From Epichloe hybrida (lineage: Eukaryota > Ascomycota > Sordariomycetes > Hypocreales > Clavicipitaceae), in the NCBI GenBank assembly GCA_019022495.1, contig JAFEKR010000006.1, positions 1,488,001 through 1,552,000 of the forward strand: a stretch of 64,000 bases of DNA, in the 5' to 3' direction. Below, piece by piece: positions 10,380 to 22,551 of this stretch; position 1 is the first letter of the stretch; every line of letters begins with the position of its first letter. Below the pieces are notes generated by a model. It was given only the letters and a program-made list of their open reading frames with translations. It made no database searches and was not told the DNA's origin. The position numbers were made by a program, and so were the translations under genes.

Positions 10380-11460
10380 CCTAGCCTTTTATATAAATTA
10401 TTAATTTATTTAAATTAATTAAGGTTAAAAGGGCTAAATTTAGTAATGCCTTTATTATTATATTAGCTAGGTTATTATTACTATTAATTTACCTAACTTT
10501 ATAAATCTCTTTTCTCTTATATAACTATTAAAGGGCTATAATATTAATTATAAGCTACTTCTCTTTTATTATACCTAGCTTTATAAGGTATTTATATAAT
10601 AAGAAAGAATCTATATAGAGGATTATTAGTATTTAAGGTATCTTTAATTAGTCTATAATTTAATAAAGGGTTATAAATATTATATATATAATATTAGCGC
10701 CTTAAACCATGCTATATAGCTTAAATATAAGTGCGCTATAAGTCACATACTTACTCTTTATAAAGCTATATATAATAATATTCCCTTTTAAGGTAAAGGT
10801 ATTATTTTTCTTTATTACCTTATTACTAATTATAATAATATATTTAATCTATAAACTAAGGTCTTTATTATTAGTAAAAGACCTATTTATAAATATAAAG
10901 AGCTTTACCTCTTTAAGAGTTAAGGGGATATACTATAATCCCTATTACTAATGCTTAATTTACTACTTAAGGTATTTATTAAGTTATAAGATATTATTAG
11001 TAAAGGGTTCTTAGTATTATATAGTAATTAATAGGTTATAAGATACTTCTAGTTAATAGACTATTATAATATAACTCCCTTAGGCTTTTTACTCTATATA
11101 ATCTTACTTTACTATTAGTAATTATAGGTTAATTTCCTTAATCTTCTAACTTTAGCTTTTTTAGGTTAAAGTTAGTAAATTATTAGTATTTTAGGTTAGG
11201 ATATAGCTATTAAAGATAAGGAGATTTATAGTTATTAGGTATTATTTTTCTTTAGCTATAAACTTTACTTTCTAAAGCTCTCTTTTTTCTTTCTTAAAGA
11301 AGTTATTATTACTAAGGCCTAGTGTATTATCTATTTATATTCCTATAATTTTAAAGAGGTTCTTATTATTTAGGGCTATAATTAGTAAGTAAGGATTATA
11401 TATTAAGGTTATTATCTTAAGGTTATCCTTATAGTAATAAAAGTACATTACTTACTAGTA
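10380..11460 (-). pseudogene. copia A reverse transcriptase/RNase H remnant
   Basis: Inverted, diverged copy of the plus-strand pol segment of B at about 20690-21720. The blocks around 10770-10990 mirror B 21150-21380, which on the plus strand still reads in the copia RNase H pattern (NNKDLSLQIRYIII followed by SSIKSKRVTYSALISKLYSMVQG). Numerous stops are present in all frames. This is a non-functional relic. Confidence 0.65.
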
Positions 11461-11462
11461 GG

Positions 11463-11884
11463 CAGAGTATTGTTTGTAGTTAGTGTAGTGTGTTTTGTAG
11501 TTTTTACATTTAATTTTATAGCTAGCTTGTAATTAAATAGATTATCCTATAAATTACGTAATCCTATAGAGATAAATCCTAAGAAAAATACGATATATAA
11601 AAGTGGGTCTAAAAGTGGGTCTAAAAGTGGGCCCCTCGCCTGTAAATTAGAAAAACTACATTTGTAGTGTATTTCCAGTGCTAAAATGTAGTAAAATGTA
11701 GTTTTTCTAATTTATAGGCGAGGGGTCCACTTTTAGACCCACTTTTATATATAACTACATTGTAGTTTTTTAGTTATCTATCTAAAAAAAGAAGTTTTAT
11801 ATCTCTACATATTTTCTAAGATTAGATATATATTATTTGTTAAATAAAAAATACACTACAAATCAATTGTAGTGCAATACTCTG
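11463..11884. mobile_element. hAT-type MITE, copy 1
   Basis: 422 bp with terminal inverted repeats CAGAGTATTG / CAATACTCTG and a large internal foldback: a block with AAAGTGGGTC..CCCCTCGCC and a TTAGAAAAACTACA arm is repeated inverted in the right half. Nearly identical to copy 2 (18764-19184). Unlike copy 2 its flanks do not match (CTAGTAGG on the left, ATCACGGC on the right), so the expected 8-bp duplication is absent. It lies exactly where element A has lost several kb. Confidence 0.8.
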
Positions 11885-12690
11885 ATCACGGCACACAATA
11901 TCTTTAGTCTAACCTTTAAAATCTTCTTTAAAGTTCTCCTAAAGGTCTTTTCCTTACTAATTTTAATACTTACTAGTATAAATAAACCTTATAATCTAAT
12001 TATTAAGCTTAGGCTATATAGTAATCTCTAGGTCTAGTTAGGTAAGCTTTTCCTAGTTTTTTATAAGCATAAATAAATATAGCTATAGTTACCTTAGTAA
12101 ACTATTCTTTTCTAGTCTTTTAAAAGCTATTACTAAAGGCTTTTAGGGTGCCTTAGTATTAGGGGAAGTAAAGTAAGGAGTTTATCTTATTAATAGTCTA
12201 ATATTTAATTTTATCCCTTTCTTAAGAAGGGTTTAGTTTTCTTAAATAATTAGAATAAACTAAATAGTAATATAATAATAGGGTAATTTCTACGCTTATT
12301 AAGAGGGATAAACTAGGTAAATCTAAAAGATAGGCAAAATAGGAAAAACAGGAAAAACAAGGTAAATAGAATAAATAGGATAAATAGGGCAAAATAAATA
12401 GGATAAATAGAACTAGATAAATAGGATTAGGAAGATTAATAGGATAAATAAAGGGAAATAATAAAAATAATAAAAAAAGGGTAAAAGAAGGAAAAATAGT
12501 AAAAGAGGGAAAAATAGGCTATAAAGATAATATAGACATAGAAGTAACTTAATACCTAGAGCACTAAGGCATAAAAAGCTATAAAGAAAAGAGAAAAGGG
12601 TTTATAAAGAGAGTGTAAAGAGAGGTTATATAGGTTAGCTAGCTTAGCTAAGGGTTGTTTTTAATATTAGGTTTAAACAAAATGCCTTAT

Positions 12691-12978
12691 TGTGGCTTCC
12701 TTCGGACCTTCGGACGATAGATAGTCCGACCATGGCCAAAGAGTGGAGCCACTGAAGGGATGCACGCGATGCGATTAGATGCATCGCAAGCTACCCCGCT
12801 CCGTTAGTAGTAATACTATACTATAGCCTTACTTTTCCCCCTTTTTACTTACTTTCTCTTTTAGCTAGATTCCTCTTTTTCTCCCTTTTCTCTTCTCTCT
12901 TAGTTCTTAGCTATTATTATTAACTTTATTAAATTTAACCTCTTTACACTAGTATAACGTTCCTTAGTATAACTAATA
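12691..12978 (+). repeat. 5' LTR of copia B
   Basis: 288 bp, TGTGGCTTCC to AACTAATA (mutated AACTAACA). Its outer 120 bases are almost unmutated and rich in CpG; its inner half shows the AT-converted form. Same length as the 3' LTR despite many substitutions, so the divergence consists of transitions without indels. Confidence 0.88.
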
Positions 12979-15728
12979 CTAATTAGTAGTTAACTATAAC
13001 TATAGATAAGTTAGGTATTATAAGAAAAGACATTTCTGTAAATACTATAGCTACTACCCCTTATTATACTAAATTAATGGTTATTATAGTAAAGAGGCAT
13101 AACTATAGAGTATGCTAAAGGAGGATAAACTAGAATCCTAGTAATAGGCTTATTAGACTTCTAAGGGATTAATTTATTAACCCTTAGGCTTATAGGATAT
13201 AACCTTATTATATCTATCTAGGATATTTAGTTAATTATTAATCTTATTATCTATTATAAGAAAACTAACTAAATAACTAAATCTATTACTATAAGGTATT
13301 TTATTTAAACCTAATATTAAAAATAACCCTTAGCTAAGCTAGCTAACCTATATAACCTCCCTTTACACTCTTTTTATAACCTCTTTTCTCTCTTTATAGC
13401 TTTTTATGCCTTAGTGTTTTAGGTATTAAGTTACTTTTGCTTTTATGCTATCTTTATAGCCTATTCTTCCCCTTTTTTACTATTTTTCCTTCTTTTATAC
13501 TTTTTCTATTATTTTTTATTATTTCCCTCTATTTATCCTATTAATCCTATTAATCCTACTAATCCTATTTATCCTATTTTGTTTATCCTATTTATTTTAT
13601 TTTATTTACCTTATTTACCCTGTTTTTCCTATATTTCCTGTTTTGCCTATTTTTTTTTAGATTTACCTAGTTTATCCCTTTTAATAAGCATAGAAATTAC
13701 ACTATTATTATACTACTATTTATTTTATTTAAATTATTTAAGAAGACTAAACCCTTCTTAAGAAGGGGATAAAATTAAATATTAGACTATTAATAAGATA
13801 GACTCCTTACCTTACTTCCCTTAATAATAAGATATCCTAAAAGCCTTTAGAAATAGCTTCTAAAAGACCTCTAGAAAATAAACTACTACTACGCTTATAA
13901 TTACTTATAAGTAAGCTTATAAGAGATTAGAAAGAATTTACTAAGCTAAATCCTAAGACTACTATATAGTCTAAGCTTAATAATTATATTATAGGATTTA
14001 TTAACCTTAGTAAATATTAAGGTTAAAGAGATAATAACCTTTAGGAATTATTTTAAGAAAACTTTAAAGACTAGTCTAAGAATACCTTTAAGAGAGTAAA
14101 TAAAGATATTATTAAAGAGCTATATAACTCTCTATAAGACTATAGTATTCTTATTAAATAAGGCCTAGGATATCTAATCCTAGTATTACTTAAGGAAGTT
14201 CTTTATTAAACTTTAATACCTCTTTAGCTAAAAGAAAGGTTAAGATCCTCTAAACTACCTTAAATATAACCTCTATAGGCTACTACCTTAAAGACCTTAC
14301 CTAATATTCCTAGCTCCTAAAGGGAATAATTACTATATCCTTTATAAGAACCCTTATAATAATCTTAGTTATATTAGGAGCTTAACCCTTAATAGTTTAA
14401 TTTCTCTCCCTAATACTTTCCTTCTAATAAGTAAATTATAAAGAAAATCTCTAAGCTTATAAAGATATATAAGGATAGTAATTACTATAGTAAGAAGTTA
14501 TATAACTTTCTCTTACTAAAGCTTATACTCTTTAAGAGTAAGTATAACTAAATTAACCTCCTTAAGTTATATTTTAGTAAAGTATTTCCTATTATATTAA
14601 TAAGAGATACTAAATAGCACTTTCTTAATTACCTTACTAGTAAAAACCCCTTATATAAAGAGATAATTATAAATATCTATTAATACTTTAAAATAAAGAG
14701 TAATTAATAATTTTACTAATATAAATAGAGTAATATAACTCTTAAGAATATTATTACTTAAAACCCTAATAAGACTAAGTCTAAATGCCTTAAGATTATA
14801 TTAACTACCTTAAAAAGGATTTATAAAGGGTTATACCCCTCTAATATAGTAAATATAAAGCTTTATAAGTAAATATTAAATATAATCTCTAGTATTCCTA
14901 AATATTAGGTAATAAAGTATATATATACGCTAGGCTTTAAGAACCTTACTAGTAACCAGAGCATTGTTGTATTGTATTGTATTGTATTTTTTGGCCCTTT
15001 AATGTATTGTATTGTATTATATTGCCCTATGTATTGTATTGTGTATTATATTGTATTAAAAATACAATACAATATAATATAATACATACAATACAATGTA
15101 TTATTAGGGAGAAAAAAAAGTGGAGTATTATATAAATTCATTATTTAGTAGATTTTTTAAGTAATTTAATTATAGTATTCTTATTTTTATATATAATTTA
15201 GTTATTTATTTAAAAATCTATAAAGTTTTAGCTTATTTATAAAAGTAAGCTTATTATAGATATTATATACCTTAATAAAGTAATTCTTAGTTTAGTTTTA
15301 TAGAATGATTTTTTTTATACTTTTTAAAAGTCTTTTTATCTTAATATCTTTTTTCTTGGATTTACTATTACTTTTATTATATAAAGAAATACAATATAAT
15401 ATAATATAATACAATATAATGTATTATATGATATTAAGGGTAGTATATATATCCTAAATATATTAGATTTTAAGGGTAATTTAAATATAGTATTCCTATT
15501 TTTCTAAATAATTTAGAAATTTATTTAAAATTTTATAAAGTTTTAGCTTATTTAGTAAAGTAAGCTTATTATATATTTAGGGTAGCTAAATATTATATAT
15601 TAGAATATAGGCTTACACTTTAATTTTTTTCTATATTATTAAGGTTTTCTTACTATTCTATTATTTTTATAGATTTACTACTAATTTCTATACCTTTTTT
15701 AGCTTTTATTATAATAATTACTATTTTC

Positions 15729-15895
15729 TTCGGGATAAGGCCAGCGCAAGCTGGCACCAAACTACGATTGATCACACCGATGCGGCGCAGACCCGGAAGA
15801 GGGTCGGCGCCAGCCCGTTAACAGACGCAAGGGGTTTTTCTTCCTAGCAAAGGGTTTTCCCTCTTAACTAAGCGGATGGAGTACTAGGAACAGCT
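15729..15895. other. GC-normal island inside AT-rich hAT element
   Basis: About 165 bases with ordinary base composition (for example GCGGCGCAGACCCGG and GGGTCGGCGCCAGCCCG) and many intact CpA sites, while hundreds of bases on both sides are nearly pure A/T with mutated sites. No long open frame or tRNA-like structure is apparent. It could be a unique sequence captured by the element, and so invisible to RIP, or a later short insertion; no clear duplication flanks it. Confidence 0.6.
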
Positions 15896-16410
15896 ACATA
15901 GTTAGCTAGCTAGTGTAAAGAATATATAATAATTACCCTAAAGAAATTATTTAATATTCTTAATTAATAAGATATTAAATCTAAAGAAAAATATACTAAT
16001 ATAAGTAAACTTTTTAAAAAATATAATAAAATATTTTATCTTAAATAAAACTTTCCTAGGTTTAAAAGAATTTTTTTTTAGATTTATAATATACTTTTTT
16101 AACTTTATAGGTTTTTTAAATAAAAGAATAAGTAAAAAGTCTATAAAAAAGTTTCTTAATACTTATCTTAATTAAAAATACTTATTTTAATTTAATAACT
16201 AGACTTTTTAATAGTTTATATAAATATAATAAAAAGCTTTATAAAAGTCTTAGCTATATATATTTTATATAGTTTTATATAATTTTATATAATAAAATTA
16301 GCTTTTTTTAAATAAAAGAAAATAGTATTTTAAATATAAAAAAAAATAATTTACTATATATTTATATATAAGATATAATTCTCTTATCATAAAGAATATG
16401 AATAAAAAAG

Positions 16411-16690
16411 TGAGTCTGAAAAGTGAGTCTTTATAACTATTAGTAATGTATTAATAGCTTTCTTACTTAAATATATAACCTTTACTTAAAGAGAGGGTTT
16501 TTAATAAAAGTGGGTCCATAAGTGGGTCTTTATAACTATTAGTAACTTATCAATAGCTTTCTTACTTAAATATATAATCTTTATTTAAAGAGAGGGTTTT
16601 TAATAAAAGTGAGTTTATAAGTGGGTTCTTATAACTATTAGTTACTTATCTATAGCTTTTATGCTTAGATATATAATTTTTACTTAAAAG
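16411..16690. repeat. 99-bp tandem repeat, three copies
   Basis: Copies can be aligned on GTGAGTCT/GTGGGTCT..TTATAACTATTAG at about 16423, 16522 and 16621, giving a 99-bp period. Each includes AATAGCTTTCTTACTTAAATA or a close variant. The AAAGTGGGTC word also occurs in the MITEs. Confidence 0.75.
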
Positions 16691-16730
16691 GAATACTAGC
16701 TAATACTAATAGCTATTAAATTTGTAAGCT

Positions 16731-16960
16731 ATTACAAGCTATTACAAGCTATTACAAGCTATTACAAGCTATTACAAGCTATTATAAGCTATTATAAGCT
16801 ATTATAAGCTATTATAAGCTATTATAAGCTATCATAAGCTATTATAAGCTATTATAAGCTATTATAAGCTATTATAAGCTATTATAAGCTATTATAAGCT
16901 ATTATAAGCTATTATAAGCTATTATAAGCTATTATAAGCTATTATAAGCTATTATAAGCT
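16731..16960. repeat. 10-bp tandem array, 23 units
   Basis: Perfect decamer array. The first five units (16731-16780) read ATTACAAGCT, and the remaining eighteen read ATTATAAGCT with one ATCATAAGCT (16831-16840). The change is a block switch of CA to TA, the preferred RIP dinucleotide change. Confidence 0.95.
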
Positions 16961-17819
16961 ATTATATTAACTATATATACCTTATTATAACTTATAATTA
17001 AGGAATTTAACTTTATACTAAAAAAAAGAAAAAAAATACAAAACAATACAAATAATACATGTATTATATTGTATTGTAAAATTTCTAATGTATTGTATTG
17101 TGTAATGTATTGTATTGTATTGTATTGTCAATACAATACAATACAATACACAATACATCAAATGTATTGTATTGTAATGCAATGCTCTGCTAGTAACCTC
17201 TATAAGTTACTTATAATTATAAAGAGTAATATAAGAAGTAACTAATACTATTAGTATTAAGATAAAGACTTATTAGAGGTAATGTTTATAGACTACTAAT
17301 ATAGCTAATAGAATTAGAGAGACTAAGGAAAAGAAGGTTATTATAGTAACTTTAAATAACCTAAGTAATACTTTACCTATAGTAAAAGTAGCTATTAGTT
17401 ATTAAACTATACTAATACTAAATATTAGAAAGAGAAATAGAGGTAGTAAGCTAGTAAGAACTATTATTTACCTCCTATAGAGAAGAAGTTCTAGGTATTT
17501 CTTACTTTATTTAAAGGAAATAATAGTAATAAGGAAGAGAAAATAAAAGACTAGAAAACATAGCTTAAGGCCTTTACTTAGGAGTAAGATAATAGTAATA
17601 ATAATATTAAGAAAAAGCTATTATTAAAGGTATAACTTAGTATTATATAATTCTTTTACATAGGATTATAAATAATAGATAATGTTAATATCCTTATAAT
17701 ACTTAAGAATTAAGCTTTTTAATATACCTTACTTAAGTAAGAGCTATACCTTAAAGAGGCTTCTAATAAAGATAATTTAATCTATTATACCTCTAAAAAA
17801 CGCTATTTTAAAGAGATCT

Positions 17820-20800
17820 TTAGAGGAATTATACTAGATATAGGAGCCTTAGGCTAATTAACTACTAGTTTAGTATAAGCTAAAGCCTTACTAAGATTAA
17901 TACTATTATTAATAATTAAACCCTATAACCTAGAAGTTATTTGCTTTAGTGCTAGATTAGTAATAACATATAGCGTTATCTATATACTTATAAAGCTTAT
18001 CTAAATTAACTTCTATATCCTTAACACTACTACACTCTTTCTCTTTTCCCTTACTAATATAAATAAAATAAAGGTTAAGATTAATAACCTTACTAATATA
18101 TTAATTTAAAACAATAAGACTATACCTATTATATGTAAATAGGGCTACCCTTAGTGGCTTCTAAAGGTAAGAGAAACTACTGCTTTTTACCTATTAAAAG
18201 GAGAGATTTATTAACTTTACTAAAGGTTTAGTTATTCCTTAATTTAATAGCTTATAAAGATCCTTTAATAAGCTAGTTATAATATTAAACGCTATATAAT
18301 TAAGAAGCTTACTAAAGTCTATTACTATTATTAGATAAATAGAAAAGCCCTTAGCTAGTTTAAATTCTCCCTTAAAGATAACTATAACTTTAACTATAAG
18401 ATTATTATTAATATTATATAGATTAATAGCTAGCTAGTCCTTTATATTATTAATTTAGTAACCTTATTTTAAGTAGCCTAATTCCTTAACCCTAAGAAGT
18501 AAAAAGCTTATAATATCTAGGATATAATTAAAGAGTGCTAGATTAATATATATCTAGGCCCTCTAGACTAGATTATTTATAATGCTAGTAATAACTTTAC
18601 TTTAGCTAAATTTAGGTATTATACTTACTTAATATTAATTAATATTAATAAGATACCTATTAAAGCTTATAATAGCATTAGAAAGGTTAAAAGATATTAT
18701 AAACCTCTTCACTAGGCTTATAATATTATCACGGATTTAATTAGTAAAGAGATTACTCCTAAGCAGAGTATTGTTTGTAGTTAGTGTAGTGTGTTTTGTA
18801 GTTTTTACATTTAATTTTATAGCTAGCTTGTAATTATATAGATTATCCTATAAATTACGTAATCCTATATAGATAAATCCTAAGAAAAATACTATATATA
18901 AAAGTGGGTCTAAAAGTGGGCCCCTCGCCTGTAAATTAGAAAAACTACATTTGTAGTGTATTTCTAGTGCTAAAATGTAGCAAAATGTAGTTTTTCTAAT
19001 TTATAGGCGAGGGGTCCACTTTTAGACCCACTTTTATATATAGTATTTATATAACTACATTGTAGTTTTTTAGTTATCTATTTAAAGAAAGAAGTTTTAT
19101 ATCTCTACATATTTTCTAAGATTAGATATATATTATTTGTTAAATAAAAAATACACTACAAATCAATTGTAGTGCAATACTCTGCTCCTAAGTAATAACT
19201 CTAGATAGCTATTAAAGCTATTAATAACTTAGTAAGCCCTAATAGCCTTATGCTAACCTTACTAGTCTTTAAAGCTTACTTATAGATAATAGATAAGTTA
19301 CTACTAAGTATCTTTATTATTTAATAAGCTAAAGTAATTTAAAAGGTAACTAATAAAGTTTACTATTACCTAGCTAAGAGGTAGGTTTATAAGGCCCTTA
19401 GCGCCTAGAATAGCCTTAATATATTACTAATACATTAGCTATTACTATAGGCTAATATATATATATAAAGAGAAAAAGGCAAATAGTATAGCCCTTATAA
19501 GCTATTAGCTACTAATAGGGAGACTTATATAGTTAAGATACCTTATAGCCTAGCTAAGTTTTACTCTATAGTAGTAAAGCTATACTATAAGGACTTATAG
19601 TATATAAGGGCTAATAAGTAAAGCCTTTAGGATATTAAGGAATATAACCTAGGCCTAAAGGTCCTTACCTATAATATAGCCCTTTCCTATACTATAGCCC
19701 CCTTTAATACTATAGTCCTATTATAAGAAAGGGCTAAGAGAGCTAGAAAAGATAAGCTACTTATAAAGGGTAATAAGGTAAAAAAAGAGAAAGAGATACT
19801 AGTAAAGAGAAAGTAAGAGAGGCTAAGGAAAAACCTTATAGTTTAATTCTATATTAATAAAGGTATAAAGAAGCTTATAAAGGCTATTAAGGCTAAAGGT
19901 AATCCTATAGGAAGCTATAAAGTTAAAGAACTTATAGTAAGCCTTAAGGTAGCTAAAGCTACTCTTATAGGAAGCTATAAAGCTAGTAGCCCTAAGGAAG
20001 TAAAAGCAAAGGTAATTAAGGCCTAGGTTTATAATCCTAAGGAGCTTATTAGACTTATAAAGCCTCTTATATTTATTAATAAAGACTAAGAGAAAGCATT
20101 AATTAAGGAGATTATAGCTAGAGAAGTGCTAAATATAGTATTCCTTATAGTAAAAGAAAAGGCTAACTAAAACCTTACCCTTTAACTTTACTAAGAGGGA
20201 AAGATTATAACCTTAGGGAGCCCCTTTAAATAATCTAACTAAGCTAAGATTAATGCCTTATAAGCTTATAATATATTTAGATTTATAATATTTAATCTAG
20301 TAAAGCATAAAAGCTACTAGATCTTTAATTCTTATATAGTCTAAGAGATTAAAGGTAAAGGCACTAAATCACTATATAAGAAGTTACGCCTTATTATATA
20401 AGGGTATAATAATAAAGGAAAAGAGGCTATCTTAACCTAATTACTAATAATATAGTAATTAAGCTAATGGATTATTATAGCCCTTACTTTATTATTAAAG
20501 CGAAAGGGAATTTACCTTTAGCTATAAGATATTACATAAGCTTATGTTTAATCCTAAATAACCCTAAATAAGCTAATTATTATAAAGTTACTAAAGCAGA
20601 TTACATATCTCTTTCTAAAAGGTATAATAATAGAGATAATTAAGCCTCTCTATAGGATTATAAAGGCTAGAACTTACTAGTAAGTAATATATTTTCACTA
20701 CTATAGGGATAATCTTAATATAATAACCTTAATATATAATCCCTGCCTACTAATTACGGCCCTAAATAATAAAAACCTCTTTAGTATTATAGGAATGCAA

Positions 20801-21720
20801 ATAGATAACACACTAGGCCTTAGTAATAATAACTTCTTTAAGAAAGAAAAAAAAAGCTTTAAAAGGTAAAGTTTATAGCTAAAGAAAAAATAATACCTAA
20901 TAACTATAAATCCCCTTATCTTTAATAGCTATATCCTAACTTAGAATAATAATAATTTACTAACCTTAAACTAAAAAGGCTAAAGTTAGAAGATTAAGGA
21001 GATTAACTTATAATTACTAATAGTAAGGCAGGATTACGTAAAGCAAAGAGCCTAAGGGAGCTACATTATAATAGTCTATTAACTAGAAGTATTATATAAT
21101 CTATTAATTACTATATAACATTAAGAACCCTTTACTAATAATATCTTATAACTTAATAAATACCTTAAGTAATAGATTAAGAATTAGTAGTTAGGGCTAT
21201 AGTATATCCCCTTAACTCTTAAGGAAGTAAAGCTCTTTATATTTATAAATAAGTCCCTTACTAATAATAAAGATCTAAGTTTATAGATTAGATATATTAT
21301 TATAATTAGTAATAAAGTAATAAAGAAAAATAATACCTTTATCTTAAAAGGGAATGTTATTATATATAGCTCTATAAAAAGCAAGCGTGTAACCTATAGC
21401 GCACTTATATCTAAGCTATATAGCATGGTTTAAGGTGCTAATATTACGTACGCAATATCTATAACCCTTTATATAATTATAGACTAATTAAAGATACCTT
21501 AAATCCTAATAATTCTTTATATAGACTCTTTCTTATTATATAAATACCTTATAAAGCTAGGTATAATAAAAGAGAAGTGGCTAATAATTAATATTATAGC
21601 CCTTTAGTAGTTATATAAGAGAAGGGAAGTCTATAAAGTTAGATAGATTAATAGCGGTAATAATCTAGCTAATATAATAATAAAGGCATTGCTAAATTTA
21701 GCCCTCTTAACCTTAATTAA
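17820..21720 (+). pseudogene. copia B pol remnant (protease, integrase, RT, RNase H)
   Basis: Domain order can be followed through stop codons. Protease: GIILDIGAL at about 17824-17850, a mutated D-T/S-G active site. Integrase region 18180-19500: a FNYKIIINIIYIN-like strand, YNASNNFTLAKFRYY, and AIKAINNLVSPN after the MITE. RT region roughly 20000-21150. RNase H at about 21180-21720: NNKDLSLQIRYIII, SSIKSKRVTYSALISKLYSMVQG. Residues that would be Gln, Trp or Arg are replaced by TAA or TAG, as RIP predicts. The interior is further split by the MITE at 18764-19184. Not functional. Confidence 0.75.
18764..19184. mobile_element. hAT-type MITE, copy 2
   Basis: 421 bp, termini CAGAGTATTG / CAATACTCTG, flanked by a perfect 8-bp duplication CTCCTAAG at 18756-18763 and 19185-19192. 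It interrupts the integrase remnant of copia B. Internal foldback as in copy 1. The 8-bp duplication and CAGAG termini place it with hAT-derived miniature elements. Confidence 0.9.
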
Positions 21721-21972
21721 TTTAAATAAATTAATAATTTATATAGAAGGATAGGTTAAGAGACCTATAAGGTTAGGTAAAGGGGAGGATTAATATAATA
21801 GGCATGTAAGTATAAATTATAATAACTAGGTTAATTAGAATAACTAAAGCTATAATAGCTAATAAGAACTATGGATTCCTATTAAGGGATTTACTTATAT
21901 ATACTTTCCTTTAATCTGATTTTTATTATGTTTTTAAGCTCCTTTAGCTATAAAGAAAAGAGAGACTTCTAG

Positions 21973-22260
21973 TATAGCTTCCTTTAGACCTTTAGATAAT
22001 AGATAGTCTAACTATAGCTAAAGAGTAAAGCTACTAAAGGGATGCATATAATGCAATTAGATATATCATAAGCTACCCCACTCCGTTAGTAGTAGCACTA
22101 TACTATAGCCTTACTTTTCCCCCTTTTTGCTTACCTTCTCTTCTAGCTAGATTCCTCTCCTTCTCCCTTTTCTCTTCTCTCTTAGTTCTTAGCTATTATC
22201 ATTAACTTCATTGAATTTAACCTCTTCGCACTAGTGCAACGTTCCTTGGTGTAACTAACA
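21973..22260 (+). repeat. 3' LTR of copia B
   Basis: 288 bp. Starts TATAGCTTCC, the G-to-A form of TGTGGCTTCC of the 5' LTR. Its inner (left) part is strongly mutated and its outer 60 bases (22200-22260) are intact, the mirror image of the 5' LTR. Confidence 0.88.
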
Positions 22261-22551
22261 CTTATGGTAATAGATTTAGTTATTTAGTTAGTTTTCTTAT
22301 AATAGATAATAAGATTAATAATTAACTAAATATCCTAAAGGCCTAAGAGTTAATAGATTAATCCCTTAGAAGTCTAATAAGCCTATAACTAGGATTCTAG
22401 TCTATTTTCCTTTAGTATACTCTAGAGTTATGCCTCTTTACCTAAATAGCCTATATAAGTTAGCTTAAGAGGTAAGGGGCTATATTATTTGTAAAAATGT
22501 CTTTTCTTATAATACCTAGCTTATTTATAGTTATAGTTAACTACTAATTAG

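Larger units (their letters stand above)
14957..17189. mobile_element. hAT-like DNA element inside copia B
   Basis: 2233 bp bounded by inverted termini CAGAGCATTG and CAATGCTCTG and by a perfect 8-bp duplication CTAGTAAC at 14949-14956 and 17190-17197, the duplication length of hAT elements. Subterminal regions are arrays of TACAATACAA-type words in both orientations. The interior is AT-rich with no recognisable transposase, contains a 99-bp tandem triplication, a decamer array and a GC-normal island (annotated separately), and is probably non-autonomous. The termini differ from the MITE termini by one transition, suggesting one family. Confidence 0.8.
12691..22260 (+). mobile_element. Ty1/copia retrotransposon B nested in A, RIP-mutated
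   Basis: Complete LTR element on the plus strand, 9570 bp including later insertions (about 6.9 kb without them). Ends are TGTGGCTTCC (12691) and GTGTAACTAACA (22260), flanked by the perfect duplication CTTAT at 12686-12690 and 22261-22265. Both LTRs are 288 bp. Order of coding remnants (gag, protease, integrase, reverse transcriptase, RNase H) is that of Ty1/copia. It landed in the leader of element A in the opposite orientation, which creates the apparent inverted repeat between 11885-12690 and 13292-14080. It was later hit by a 2.2-kb hAT-like element and a MITE. Every coding frame is destroyed by transition mutations. Confidence 0.88.

Noticed and set aside
13579..13761. Leu/Tyr/Phe-rich open frame in the AT-rich island
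   Set aside because: It arises from A/T-only codons in RIP-converted copia sequence.
11885..14080. Large palindrome thought to be a cruciform or telomere-like structure
   Set aside because: It is explained by copia B inserted in opposite orientation into the leader of copia A, with matching CTTAT duplications.
16731..16960. CRISPR-like array
   Set aside because: Units are contiguous 10-mers without spacers and the genome is eukaryotic.
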